DNA of 31,941 nucleotides from assembly GCA_937996595.1 (NCBI GenBank), contig CALKVC010000187.1, positions 1-31,941 on the forward strand. The letters run 5' to 3'. The position numbers and the translations under genes are program-made. This document shows, piece by piece, positions 15,229 through 23,325 of the stretch; within the stretch, counting starts at the first letter, position 1; every line of letters starts with the position of its first letter. Origin of the DNA: an uncultured Chitinophagaceae bacterium. Its GTDB lineage: Bacteria > Bacteroidota > Bacteroidia > Chitinophagales > Chitinophagaceae. The notes beneath the pieces are model-generated. The model saw only the letters and a program-made list of their open reading frames with translations, was not told the DNA's origin and ran no database searches.

Positions 15229-17301
15229 TTAATAACCCTGCTTTTTAATCAAATCCAATAGCTCAGAAACTGTATTAACAGGGGCTTTACAACTATGATC
15301 CCTGCATAGGTAAATATATGATCCTGAACCAAAATCCTTGCCATTTAATAGCGGGAAAGCGGCTATTTCCGCAGTTTGACATTGCATTACCTTATTGGGC
15401 AAATACAATCTTAACATTTCTTTATGGATTGTTTCCGAATCAGTACCGGTAATAACAATCTCACTGATGCCCATCACCTGTTTCAGTATTATAAAAGCCC
15501 AAACGGCAAATGAAGACGGATATTTCATAGCAGCTTCAGCAAGCTGTGAAGTTAAGTGCCGCGCTTTTTCATACCAATCCCCTTTCTCAAAAATAACAGA
15601 GAGGTAATACAAGTTATCAGCCATTGTGCTGTTACCGGATGCAGTTGCTCCATCGTGAACATCTATTTTCCGGGTTATCACATCCGTTTGGCTGCTATTG
15701 GTAAAGTAAAAAAAGCCGGTTTCATCATCTTCAAAATTATCTAGTACATATTGCGTAATCCGCTTGGCTGCGAGCAGGTATTGCGGCCCTGTTGTTATTT
15801 CCTGTAAATACAGGCAGGCCTGAACCAGGTAAGCATAATCATCCAGGAAAGCCGGGAACCTGGCCTGGTTATTTTTATAAGTGTGTAAATATCCGTTTTC
15901 ATTTTCTTCAGCAAACACCCGGTTAATGAAATCAAAAAGAGCAGTTGCTTCAGATTTGTACTTTTCAATACCCGTTGCAGCGTATGCCTTGCAAAGGGCA
16001 GTTACCAGCAATGCATTCCATCCCAGCAGTATCTTATCATCTGTTATTGGCCTAACCCTTTTATTTCTTACTGCCATTAATTTTTCATTGCAACGGCTGA
16101 TAAGGTTTTCCAGTTCCGGCAAACTCATATTATTACGTTCGGCAAAAATTTCCGGTTCTTCTGTAATATGCAGGATGTTTTTCCCTTCCCAGTTACCGTT
16201 ACCGGTTATATTGAACCATGAACAATACAGACCGGCGTCTTCACCCAGCAAATCCAATATTTCCTGTTTATCCCACACATAATATTTCCCTTCTTCCCCT
16301 TCACTGTCTGCATCTATCGCTGCATAAAAACCTCCCTGCGGATGTTTCATTTCGCTTATCAGAAAATCGAGTGTTTTACAAATAGCTCCGGCATAGTGTT
16401 TTTTTTGAGTGATCTGGTAAGCATCTGCCAGTACAGATACCAACAGGGCATTATCGTACAGCATTTTTTCAAAATGCGGAACCAGCCAGGCATTATCTGT
16501 ACTATACCTGGCCAGGCCGCCAGCCAGGTGGTCGTAAATACCACCCTGCAGCATCTTATTCAAAGAAAGTTCTGCCTGCTTCAATGCTTTTTCATGGCCC
16601 GTATGATGGCTGTATGCCAGCAGATATTGTATGGAAAAGGTTTGGGGGAACTTGGGTGCCTTGCCAAAACCGCCATTGGATGTATCGGCAGACCTTAACA
16701 AATTTACTGCCATGATATCGCATTGCTCTGCTGTAAAAGGCTTTTCATTGTTTTCCGTAACAACTGAAACCGCTTTACTGAATACTTTTCCTGACGTTGA
16801 TATATGCGATAACAGTTTCTGTGCCTGCTCTTCCAGTTCATCCCGCCTGCTAACCCAGGCATTCTGGATACCTGCCAGCACATCTTTCCAGGAAGCCCTG
16901 TTATAAGCTTTTACCGGGGGGAAATATGTGCCGCCATAAAAAGGCAGGGCGCCGGGTGTTAGAAATACATTCAACGGCCATCCGCCGCTTCCGGTCATGG
17001 CCTGAACCGCATCCATATAGATATGGTCCAGGTCGGGCCGCTCCTCCCGGTCAATCTTGATATTGATAAAATGTTCGTTCATGAACCGGGCGGTATCAAC
17101 ATCTTCAAAACTTTCCCGTTCCATTACATGGCACCAGTGGCAAGCGGCATACCCGATACTTACCAATATGGGTCTGTCATATTTTTTAGCCAGTTGCAGG
17201 GCTTCATCTCCCCAGGGATACCATTGTACAGGGTTATAGGCATGTTGCTGCAGGTATATACTTGATTCTCCGATAAGTTTATTGGGATGTTTGGCAGTCA
17301 T
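15229..17301 (-). CDS. DUF255 / thioredoxin-domain protein (YyaL, SPATA20-like)
   Basis: A 690-residue protein that matches the YyaL family along its full length. The N-terminal thioredoxin-like domain (about residues 1-165) has LIGESSIYLQQHAYNPVQWYPWG (read in parts) and the family CxxC site CHWCHVMERESFED. The middle and C-terminal parts are an (alpha/alpha)6 barrel-like region of the six-hairpin glycosidase type, with GGFGKAPKFPQ, GGIYDHLAGGLARYSTD, VPHFEKMLYDNALL, DADSEGEEGKYYVWD, DDKILLGWNALLV and DDYAYLVQACLYLQE. The function is not established; redox or sugar-related roles have been proposed for relatives. No signal peptide is seen, so it is cytoplasmic. It is last in a likely four-gene minus-strand run, 64 bases after the HemD-like gene. 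Confidence 0.93.
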   Translation of the reverse strand: MTAKHPNKLIGESSIYLQQHAYNPVQWYPWGDEALQLAKKYDRPILVSIGYAACHWCHVMERESFEDVDTARFMNEHFINIKIDREERPDLDHIYMDAVQAMTGSGGWPLNVFLTPGALPFYGGTYFPPVKAYNRASWKDVLAGIQNAWVSRRDELEEQAQKLLSHISTSGKVFSKAVSVVTENNEKPFTAEQCDIMAVNLLRSADTSNGGFGKAPKFPQTFSIQYLLAYSHHTGHEKALKQAELSLNKMLQGGIYDHLAGGLARYSTDNAWLVPHFEKMLYDNALLVSVLADAYQITQKKHYAGAICKTLDFLISEMKHPQGGFYAAIDADSEGEEGKYYVWDKQEILDLLGEDAGLYCSWFNITGNGNWEGKNILHITEEPEIFAERNNMSLPELENLISRCNEKLMAVRNKRVRPITDDKILLGWNALLVTALCKAYAATGIEKYKSEATALFDFINRVFAEENENGYLHTYKNNQARFPAFLDDYAYLVQACLYLQEITTGPQYLLAAKRITQYVLDNFEDDETGFFYFTNSSQTDVITRKIDVHDGATASGNSTMADNLYYLSVIFEKGDWYEKARHLTSQLAEAAMKYPSSFAVWAFIILKQVMGISEIVITGTDSETIHKEMLRLYLPNKVMQCQTAEIAAFPLLNGKDFGSGSYIYLCRDHSCKAPVNTVSELLDLIKKQGY

Positions 17302-17365
17302 CAGTTAAAAATAAACTATTAAGGCGGAAAGTATGTTCGATAAAAGAAAAACTGGAGGGAAGCGG

Positions 17366-18157
17366 TTATTTCTTTTTGGCAGACGTCAAAAAGTTATCCA
17401 AAGCACTGATCATGCTGGGCGCCTGAGGCAACGGCGCCTTGATATCCAGTTGTAAGCCGGCTTCTTCTGCAGCTTTAAACGTATTGGCGCCAAATGCACC
17501 TATTTTGGTTCCGTTTTGTTTGTATTTGGGAAAATTTTCCATCAGGCTTTTAACACCGCCCGGTGTGAAAAAACATATCACATCAAAATCGCGGGCCATC
17601 ACTTCCCGGATATCGTTGCTGATGATTTTATAGAGCACCGGTATGGCATATTCGCATTGATGGTTTTTAAGCCAGTTTGTGATTTCACTGTCAAAGGATT
17701 CTGAACAGGGATACAGGAATTTTTCATTGTCCTTATGCTTGTTGATTACATCAAACAAGCTCTTGTTAACACCATCGGCTCCGTAAAAAACCTTTCTTTT
17801 GCGGTACAGGATAAATTTCTGAAGATACAATGCCACCGCTTCTGTAATACAGAAATACTTGGTATCCTGCGATACGGTAACCTTCATCTCATCGCAGATC
17901 CTGAAAAAATGATCGATGGTGTTTCGGCTGGTGAATATTACGGCTGAATAGGCGGCAATGTCAATTTTCTGTTTGCGGAATTCCTTTGCCGGAATGCCTT
18001 CCACAACTATAAAAGGATGGAATTCAAGAGATACCCCGTGCTTATTGGCCAGGTCATAATAGGGCGATTTGGTACCTTCCGGTTTCGGTTGTGTAATAAG
18101 TATCTTTTTAACCTTTTTATCTGAAGCAACCGCCGTTGTTAAATCCTTTTTTATCAT
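17366..18157 (-). CDS. Uroporphyrinogen-III synthase-like protein
   Basis: A 263-residue soluble protein with the loose two-domain layout of HemD: ILITQPKPEGTKSPYYDLANK at residue 19, AAYSAVIFTSRNTIDHFF near residue 70, a central hinge, DFDVICFFTPGGVKSLMENF around residue 190, and IGAFGANTFKAAEEAGL near residue 220. HemD makes uroporphyrinogen III from hydroxymethylbilane, but the family diverges so much that only position-specific features (S/T-rich Rossmann edges, the FTPGGV and FGANT turns) help. I am confident of the fold and less so of activity. It follows the DUF4271 gene by 27 bases, a pairing widespread in Bacteroidota. The basic tail (TSAKKK) is ordinary. Confidence 0.82.
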   Translation of the reverse strand: MIKKDLTTAVASDKKVKKILITQPKPEGTKSPYYDLANKHGVSLEFHPFIVVEGIPAKEFRKQKIDIAAYSAVIFTSRNTIDHFFRICDEMKVTVSQDTKYFCITEAVALYLQKFILYRKRKVFYGADGVNKSLFDVINKHKDNEKFLYPCSESFDSEITNWLKNHQCEYAIPVLYKIISNDIREVMARDFDVICFFTPGGVKSLMENFPKYKQNGTKIGAFGANTFKAAEEAGLQLDIKAPLPQAPSMISALDNFLTSAKKK

Positions 18158-18184
18158 ACTTATATCTCCGCTGATGCTGCAAAA

Positions 18185-19117
18185 TTATAAATTTTTACTC
18201 ATAAACAACAAAGCAGCTTTGTAAATGAGCGCCAAAGGGATTATTTCGATACCTGCTATGAACAGGAAAAAATGCAAACGGCTCACCTGTATCCTGTTTC
18301 TAAGAAGGCTGTAAGACCTGAAAAAACGGAGGAGCAGCATCAGGCCGATCAATACATAAGAGATGATCAGGGCAAATTCTACTACCTGCCTGTCGGAGAA
18401 TGCAATAATGATCATCAGCGGAATGAGGTAAATGGCCAGGATCTTATTAACCAGGAAAACAATGAATACATAAGTATCTGCCTCATGATTAAACCCGGTT
18501 ACCCAGCCGGCGAATTTAAGTACCATGTATTTTACCAGATAGATGATGGCTAATATAGCCGTACAAAACAAAATTACTTTCCAGCCCTGCAGGTTACCCG
18601 GTTTTTCAAAGTAATTCAGTAACAGGTATACGTACGCGCCTCCAATGAGTACAAACAAAGCATTAAAAAGCAATGATGGAAGCTTGTCCTGCAACAACTG
18701 GTCGGTAAGCTGGCTTTGCCTCAGCGATGTATTAAAGAAAACCCTGAACAGGTTGGAGAAATACCTGGGAAAAATAAATTTCATTAAGGCAAAAACAAAG
18801 ACCAGCGAAAGTATGGTATAAAACAAGAGGTCCTTCGATTGCCGCTTCTTTTCGCGCTGGATAAAATTTGTTGCTGCGCTGTCCGCATTTAAATAATGGT
18901 TATCATCCAGCAGCCGCTGCAGGGGGTTTTGTACGGTTGCTTTAACGGACGCAATTACAGTATCTTTCAGGCCGGCTGATGAACTGTCTTTATGAACCAG
19001 GCTATCTGTTAAAGGCTTGCCTGCAGGTTCCCTTGCTGCTGAATCCTGCTGCTGTGCCAGGGAATAACTTATTGCCAGGCTCATATACAGCAAAAATAAT
19101 AGTAACCGCTTCAGCAT
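18185..19117 (-). CDS. DUF4271 multi-span membrane protein
   Basis: A 310-residue membrane protein of unknown function. The ATG at 19115-19117 gives MLKRLLLFLLYMSLAISYSLAQ, a signal peptide with cleavage likely after the SLA; a TTG at 19138 would add seven residues and was discarded. A low-complexity polar stretch follows (residues about 23-90), then six hydrophobic segments (LFYTILSLVFVFALMKFIF, SLLFNALFVLIGGAYVYLLL, VILFCTAILAIIYLVKYMVL, YVFIVFLVNKILAIYLIPLM, EFALIISYVLIGLMLLLRFF, FFLFIAGIEIIPLALIYKAA). DUF4271 is a Bacteroidota family commonly beside hemD, which hints at a heme or envelope role without proving it. It is 45 bases downstream of the BamA/TamA-like gene. Confidence 0.88.
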   Translation of the reverse strand: MLKRLLLFLLYMSLAISYSLAQQQDSAAREPAGKPLTDSLVHKDSSSAGLKDTVIASVKATVQNPLQRLLDDNHYLNADSAATNFIQREKKRQSKDLLFYTILSLVFVFALMKFIFPRYFSNLFRVFFNTSLRQSQLTDQLLQDKLPSLLFNALFVLIGGAYVYLLLNYFEKPGNLQGWKVILFCTAILAIIYLVKYMVLKFAGWVTGFNHEADTYVFIVFLVNKILAIYLIPLMIIIAFSDRQVVEFALIISYVLIGLMLLLRFFRSYSLLRNRIQVSRLHFFLFIAGIEIIPLALIYKAALLFMSKNL

Positions 19118-19162
19118 GCGTGGTTGTATTTGATGCAAAAATAGTTTGCTGCCGGTAAAGTT

Positions 19163-20983
19163 TTAAAAGTAATTGACATATCCGAAATGCAGTTTGGATG
19201 CATTGCCCAGATTGAATGTAACATCATTCCTTTTTCCCAGTGCATAACTGATGTTAAGCAAACCCGCTTTTGTTTCATAAACAAGCCCCAGTCCGCCGGA
19301 AAAAAAATTATTATTTACATCCACTTCCCTGTACCTGTTTTTCACCAGCCCGCCGTCGGCAAAAAAGAACAGGTATGAATTGAGCGAAATCAGGCTTCTG
19401 AATTCTGCTGTAAGCACAGCATACCTGGATGCATAGATGCTTTCTTCGTCAAAGCCACGCATCAGTTTATATCCGCCGATCTGGAACAGTTCATTCCTGA
19501 AAACAACCGGGCTTTCGTAAAAGCCTGCATGTAAAGCCGTTTTAAAAACCGACGATTTACCAACCGGGAAATAATGGGCTGCGGAAAGCTTCACCCGTAA
19601 CTGGTATACATCCGGTTTAATGGAATCATATAATGAGGCATAATTGAATGAAGGGTCTTTTATGCTTATGATGTCATTATTTTTCCTGATATTCTTTATT
19701 CCGACTGAACCCGTAACACTCACTTCATTTCCATTTCGCGGGTTAAACCGGTAATTGCTGTTCGTCCAATCATAACTTAAACCGATATTCACTGAATTGA
19801 TATCAATATTGGCCGGTAAACGTTTATCGGCTTTTATCGCATTGGTATCGATAGCGCCCGCCAGCAACCCGGTATTTTGCCATTGTACGAACAGTTTACC
19901 GGATTTGTTTGCTGATATCACATAAGCGAGCCCGAGTTGTGCATTGATCTGCAGGAAACTGGAATCTTTCCTGAAGAGGTCGAACAGGAAATCAAGCCCG
20001 AAAGCTGTGTTGAAAATATACGGCTGGTTATACCCGAGGGTAAGCCTGGGAGATTTTTGCTGCAGTTGCTGCCATTTCAACAGTATTGATTCACCCGATC
20101 CGAACATGTTCTTCAGGTCGAGGTTAACATCTCCTGTCAACTGCATCTTTCCCGATTGGCCCGAACCGGGCAGCAAACCCACCAGGAAATTCACCTGGCT
20201 GCTTCTTTTCGGTTTTACATACAGGTTTAACACGCTTCCCGCACCAAGCATGGTAAGGTCTGATGGCTGTACAGGTGTTATGTACGGCAGTTCTAACATT
20301 CGTTTATCCACCTGCTGCAGTTTCACCTTGTCGTAAACGCTTCCATTAAAAATATTCAGGTAACGCTGAAGGAATTTTTTTTTCAGGTTCGCTTTCCCAA
20401 AAACCCTGATGCTGTCAATATAATACAGCATCCCTTTATCCGCTTTCAGTATGGCGATGATCTTATCATCGGATACCTGCACCGAATCGAGGCTTACGGA
20501 GGCAAACGGATGGCCTTCATGTTCATAATAGTCGAGCAGCTTTTGCTGTAACAGCTGCAGCCTGGTTATGTTAACCGGTTTGCCGGCAAAATCCTTTTCC
20601 AGGAAACCGGCTTCGTCCAACGCTTTTTGGTCAATGTTTACAGGCCTTAGCTGAATCCAGTTATACCTGGTTCCGGGGTATAATAACACATGAAAAACCG
20701 AATCTGACCTCCACATACTATCAACAGAAGCCACCGGGAATCCTTTTGTAGCAAGCAGTGAAGGAATTTTCTGAACATATGCTGCAGCGGCATCGTATGT
20801 ATTGAATGATTCCTGCAATTGTAAAGACTGAATATCAAAGGAACTATCTTTGCCGATTACAGTAAAAGAGAGCATCACTTTTTTCTGGTCTGAGCCCTTT
20901 TGTGCGGAAGCATGGATGAACAGGCAGCCCGAAAAGCATACCAGCAGCCATGTATTTACCAGGAATTTTCGGGTGATGTTCAT
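19163..20983 (-). CDS. BamA/TamA-like outer-membrane protein (POTRA plus 16-strand-type barrel)
   Basis: A 606-residue protein with a signal peptide (MNITRKFLVNTWLLVCFSGC, cleavage after ASA at residue 27). Residues about 30-250 are POTRA-like (KAYVQKIPSLLATKGFPVASVDS-like repeats, LLQQKLLDYYEHEGHPFASVSLDSVQV, YYIDSIRVFGKANLKKKFLQRYL). The remainder is barrel-like, with the Omp85-style late RGF motif region FQIGGYKLMRGFDEESIYASRYA and the terminal aromatic YVNYF. It is too short in POTRA content for BamA itself (usually five POTRA, about 800 residues), so it is a TamA-like or orphan Omp85 member. An upstream extension to 21130 would run over the hemW start and was rejected. It leads the minus-strand run to DUF4271, the HemD-like gene and DUF255. 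Confidence 0.85.
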   Translation of the reverse strand: MNITRKFLVNTWLLVCFSGCLFIHASAQKGSDQKKVMLSFTVIGKDSSFDIQSLQLQESFNTYDAAAAYVQKIPSLLATKGFPVASVDSMWRSDSVFHVLLYPGTRYNWIQLRPVNIDQKALDEAGFLEKDFAGKPVNITRLQLLQQKLLDYYEHEGHPFASVSLDSVQVSDDKIIAILKADKGMLYYIDSIRVFGKANLKKKFLQRYLNIFNGSVYDKVKLQQVDKRMLELPYITPVQPSDLTMLGAGSVLNLYVKPKRSSQVNFLVGLLPGSGQSGKMQLTGDVNLDLKNMFGSGESILLKWQQLQQKSPRLTLGYNQPYIFNTAFGLDFLFDLFRKDSSFLQINAQLGLAYVISANKSGKLFVQWQNTGLLAGAIDTNAIKADKRLPANIDINSVNIGLSYDWTNSNYRFNPRNGNEVSVTGSVGIKNIRKNNDIISIKDPSFNYASLYDSIKPDVYQLRVKLSAAHYFPVGKSSVFKTALHAGFYESPVVFRNELFQIGGYKLMRGFDEESIYASRYAVLTAEFRSLISLNSYLFFFADGGLVKNRYREVDVNNNFFSGGLGLVYETKAGLLNISYALGKRNDVTFNLGNASKLHFGYVNYF

Positions 20984-20995
20984 GCAGTAAAACAT

Positions 20996-21003
20996 CAAAA
21001 GTA
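20996..21003 (-). promoter_or_regulatory. -7 element (TAnnTTTG) for the BamA/TamA-like gene
   Basis: On the minus strand TACTTTTG, an exact TAnnTTTG match, lies 12 bases before the ATG at 20983. It falls inside the 41-base gap that also must hold, or overlap, signals for hemW on the plus strand. No clear TTG -33 element is at the usual spacing. Confidence 0.4.
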
Positions 21004-21024
21004 CTAAAAGTAAACCTACATCCA

Positions 21025-22173
21025 TTGGCCGGCGTATACATACACATCCCATTTTGCAAACAAGCTTGCACCTATTGCAATTTTCATTTTTCTGCGTCGC
21101 TTGCACTAAAGGATCAAATGCTGGAAGCAATAAAAAAGGAAATCAGTCTTACCGGATATTATGAAGATGACGGCCCCAGTATCAGCAGCATTTATTTCGG
21201 TGGCGGAACACCCAGTTTGCTGTACGCATCAGAAATTAAGAATTTGCTGATACATGTTAACAATCATTTTGAAGTGGCGAAGCATGCGGAAATAACCCTG
21301 GAAGCCAATCCCGACGATATTAACCCGGAAAAACTGGATGCATGGCTGGATGCCGGCATTAACAGGCTTAGCCTGGGCGTTCAAACATTCCTGGAGGAAG
21401 AACTGCAATGGATGAACCGTGCCCATCATGCGGGTGAAGCCATGCAGGCAATCAAAGACATTAAAGAAGCAGGGTTTACCAATTATTCAGCCGACCTCAT
21501 TTTCGGGTCTCCGTTTCAATCGGATGAAATCCTTAAAAGGAACCTTGAAATACTATTTGCCGAAGCGGTACCGCATATTTCCGGTTATGCGTTAACGGTA
21601 GAAAAGCATACGGCTCTTTATCATCAGTCGGAAAAAAAGGGGCTGCTAAACATTGATCCGGCAAAACAGTCAGAACAGTTCCTGCTGTTGATGGATCTGA
21701 TGGAAGCCAACGGTTACGAACATTATGAAATAAGCAATTTTGCCAAACCCGGCATGAGGAGCAGGCATAACAGCAGCTACTGGTTGCAGCATCCCGCAGG
21801 ATATGGCGTTCCTTATTACGGATTCGGGCCTTCAGCCCATTCATATAACGGCCTTAGCAACAGGAAATGGAATTTGGCAAACAATGCGCTTTATATAAAA
21901 TCGATTGAAATGGGAACCATTCCCTTTGAGGAAGAAGTACTTTCTCCGGTTCAGCAACTGAATGAATACATCATGACATCGTTAAGAACCATTGAAGGCA
22001 TAAACCTGGCGCTGATTAAGGAACATTCCGGGATAGATACTTATGAAACGTTATTGAAATCTGGCAGCAAGCATTTGTCATCCGGCAACCTGGCCTTGCG
22101 TGACCAGGCGCTTGCTTTAACTAAAACGGGAAAACTTTTTGCAGACGGTATTGCAGCAGACTTGTTTTTTTAA
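21025..22173 (+). CDS. hemW: Heme chaperone HemW (radical SAM, HemN-like)
   Basis: A 382-residue radical SAM protein of the HemW subgroup. The [4Fe-4S] cluster motif CKQACTYCNFHF gives Cys11, Cys15 and Cys18 (CxxxCxxC). Other signatures are SIYFGGGTPSLL, EITLEANPDDI, GINRLSLGVQTF, YSADLIFGSPFQS and the tail motif HYEISNFAKPGMRSRHN. HemW is now seen as a heme-trafficking chaperone rather than the oxygen-independent coproporphyrinogen oxidase its name once implied. It begins with TTG (21025-21027): the next in-frame stop upstream (TGA, 20974-20976) leaves no ATG or GTG, and MAGVYIHIPFC is the correct family start. It is divergent from the BamA/TamA-like gene (41 bases) and convergent with gpsA (17 bases). 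Confidence 0.95.
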   Translation: MAGVYIHIPFCKQACTYCNFHFSASLALKDQMLEAIKKEISLTGYYEDDGPSISSIYFGGGTPSLLYASEIKNLLIHVNNHFEVAKHAEITLEANPDDINPEKLDAWLDAGINRLSLGVQTFLEEELQWMNRAHHAGEAMQAIKDIKEAGFTNYSADLIFGSPFQSDEILKRNLEILFAEAVPHISGYALTVEKHTALYHQSEKKGLLNIDPAKQSEQFLLLMDLMEANGYEHYEISNFAKPGMRSRHNSSYWLQHPAGYGVPYYGFGPSAHSYNGLSNRKWNLANNALYIKSIEMGTIPFEEEVLSPVQQLNEYIMTSLRTIEGINLALIKEHSGIDTYETLLKSGSKHLSSGNLALRDQALALTKTGKLFADGIAADLFF

Positions 22174-22190
22174 TGTGTTTTTCCTGTTGC

Positions 22191-23228
22191 TTATACCAGG
22201 TTTTTTTCTATAAAGCTGAACCCTTCACTGGCCGGCAGTTGCTGCCATAATACCTGGTAAACGGTTTCAGCAATAGGCATACCGGCTCCTATTTTCCGGT
22301 TAATGATGTGCATGCATTTGCTGGCATTATATCCTTCGGCCACCATGCTCATCTCCAGTTGGGCAGCTTTAACAGAATATCCTTTGCCAATCATATTACC
22401 AAATGTGCGGTTACGGCTGAAAAGCGAATAACAGGTTACCAGCAGATCTCCCAGGTAAACAGAAGAAGCATAGTTATGATGCGGCAATGTTTGCGGAGAC
22501 TTGTCCGTTTCCAGGTATCCCACTTCTGCATTCAGGATACCTGCTTTGCGTAAAAAACCGGCCATTTCATCTGCGCTGTTTGCTATGAGCACGCTTAGAA
22601 AATTATCGCCGTAATCAAGCCCGTGAGCAATGCCTGAACCAACGGCATAAATATTTTTAAGTACCGCAGCATACTGCACGCCATATATATCGCTGTTTTC
22701 TATGGTATTGATATAAGCTGATCTGAAAGCCTGTGAAATGAGGGATGTGTACGCTTTATCCACACCGGTGAACGTAAGGTAAGACAGTTTTTCTGCCGCC
22801 ACTTCTTCTGCATGGCAGGGGCCGAGTACCGTAAAATAATCTTCTATCGGAAAATTAAAATGCTGTTTGAGGTAATCATTCAGCAATACATTCTCTTCGG
22901 GTAAAATCCCTTTGATGGCAGAAATGATCTTCTTGCCGCGAAAGCAGCCTTTATCAAGCGAAGCAAGCACTTCTGCAGCAAATGCTGAAGGAATAGCAAT
23001 CAAAATAACATCCGAATGTTTTATAACGGTTTCCGGATTGGATGTTAATTCCAGTTTACTGATATCCAGGTGGGCAGATGGCAGGTACTGCGGATTATGA
23101 TGCCTTTGTTTCAGTTGTTCAATCGCCCACTCGCTCCTGTTCCACCAATAAATGCGGTGTCCCTTGTCTGTTAAGATTTTTGCCAATGCTGTTCCCCAGC
23201 TTCCGCTGCCTAGTATTCCAAATTTCAT
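22191..23228 (-). CDS. gpsA: NAD(P)H-dependent glycerol-3-phosphate dehydrogenase
   Basis: Makes sn-glycerol 3-phosphate from dihydroxyacetone phosphate for phospholipid synthesis. 345 residues, close to the usual 330-340. The Rossmann site is GILGSGSWGTALAKIL at the start. Further signatures are LIAIPSAFAAEVLASL, ISAIKGILPEEN, VLGPCHAEEVAAEKLSYL, the catalytic-lysine region AAVLKNIYAVGSGIAHGLDYGDN, YLGDLLVTCYSLFSRNRTFG and VAEGYNASK. It is the last gene of the acpP-fabF-rnc-gpsA run, starting 97 bases after the rnc stop across a gap that holds an inverted repeat. Linking acyl-carrier and glycerol-phosphate genes makes metabolic sense for membrane lipid synthesis. Confidence 0.97.
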   Translation of the reverse strand: MKFGILGSGSWGTALAKILTDKGHRIYWWNRSEWAIEQLKQRHHNPQYLPSAHLDISKLELTSNPETVIKHSDVILIAIPSAFAAEVLASLDKGCFRGKKIISAIKGILPEENVLLNDYLKQHFNFPIEDYFTVLGPCHAEEVAAEKLSYLTFTGVDKAYTSLISQAFRSAYINTIENSDIYGVQYAAVLKNIYAVGSGIAHGLDYGDNFLSVLIANSADEMAGFLRKAGILNAEVGYLETDKSPQTLPHHNYASSVYLGDLLVTCYSLFSRNRTFGNMIGKGYSVKAAQLEMSMVAEGYNASKCMHIINRKIGAGMPIAETVYQVLWQQLPASEGFSFIEKNLV

Positions 23229-23237
23229 CGTTAAAAC

Positions 23238-23320
23238 CGTTTAAGGGTTTAAGGGTTTAAATCGTTCAAAGGTTGTGTGCATGCTAACATTTCAACCATC
23301 AAACTTTAAACCTTTAAACG
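23238..23320. repeat. Imperfect inverted repeat with TTTAA(G/A)GG units between rnc and gpsA
   Basis: The left arm begins CGTTTAAGGGTTTAAGGG (from 23238) and includes three GGGTTTAA-like units; the right arm (23301-23320) ends CTTTAAACCTTTAAACG. The arms pair at 17 of 20 positions around about 43 bases. It lies in the 97-base gap between rnc and gpsA. It could be a weak terminator, an mRNA stability element or an interspersed repeat. Confidence 0.6.
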
Positions 23321-23325
23321 AATTG

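Noticed and set aside
21031..21130. Upstream extension of the BamA/TamA-like gene
   Set aside because: It would cover the hemW start on the other strand and places the signal peptide 49 residues from the N-terminus.
22170..22215. CCTG...CAGG followed by a T-run between hemW and gpsA as a terminator
   Set aside because: The stem is only four base pairs and most of it lies inside the gpsA end; not credible without more evidence.
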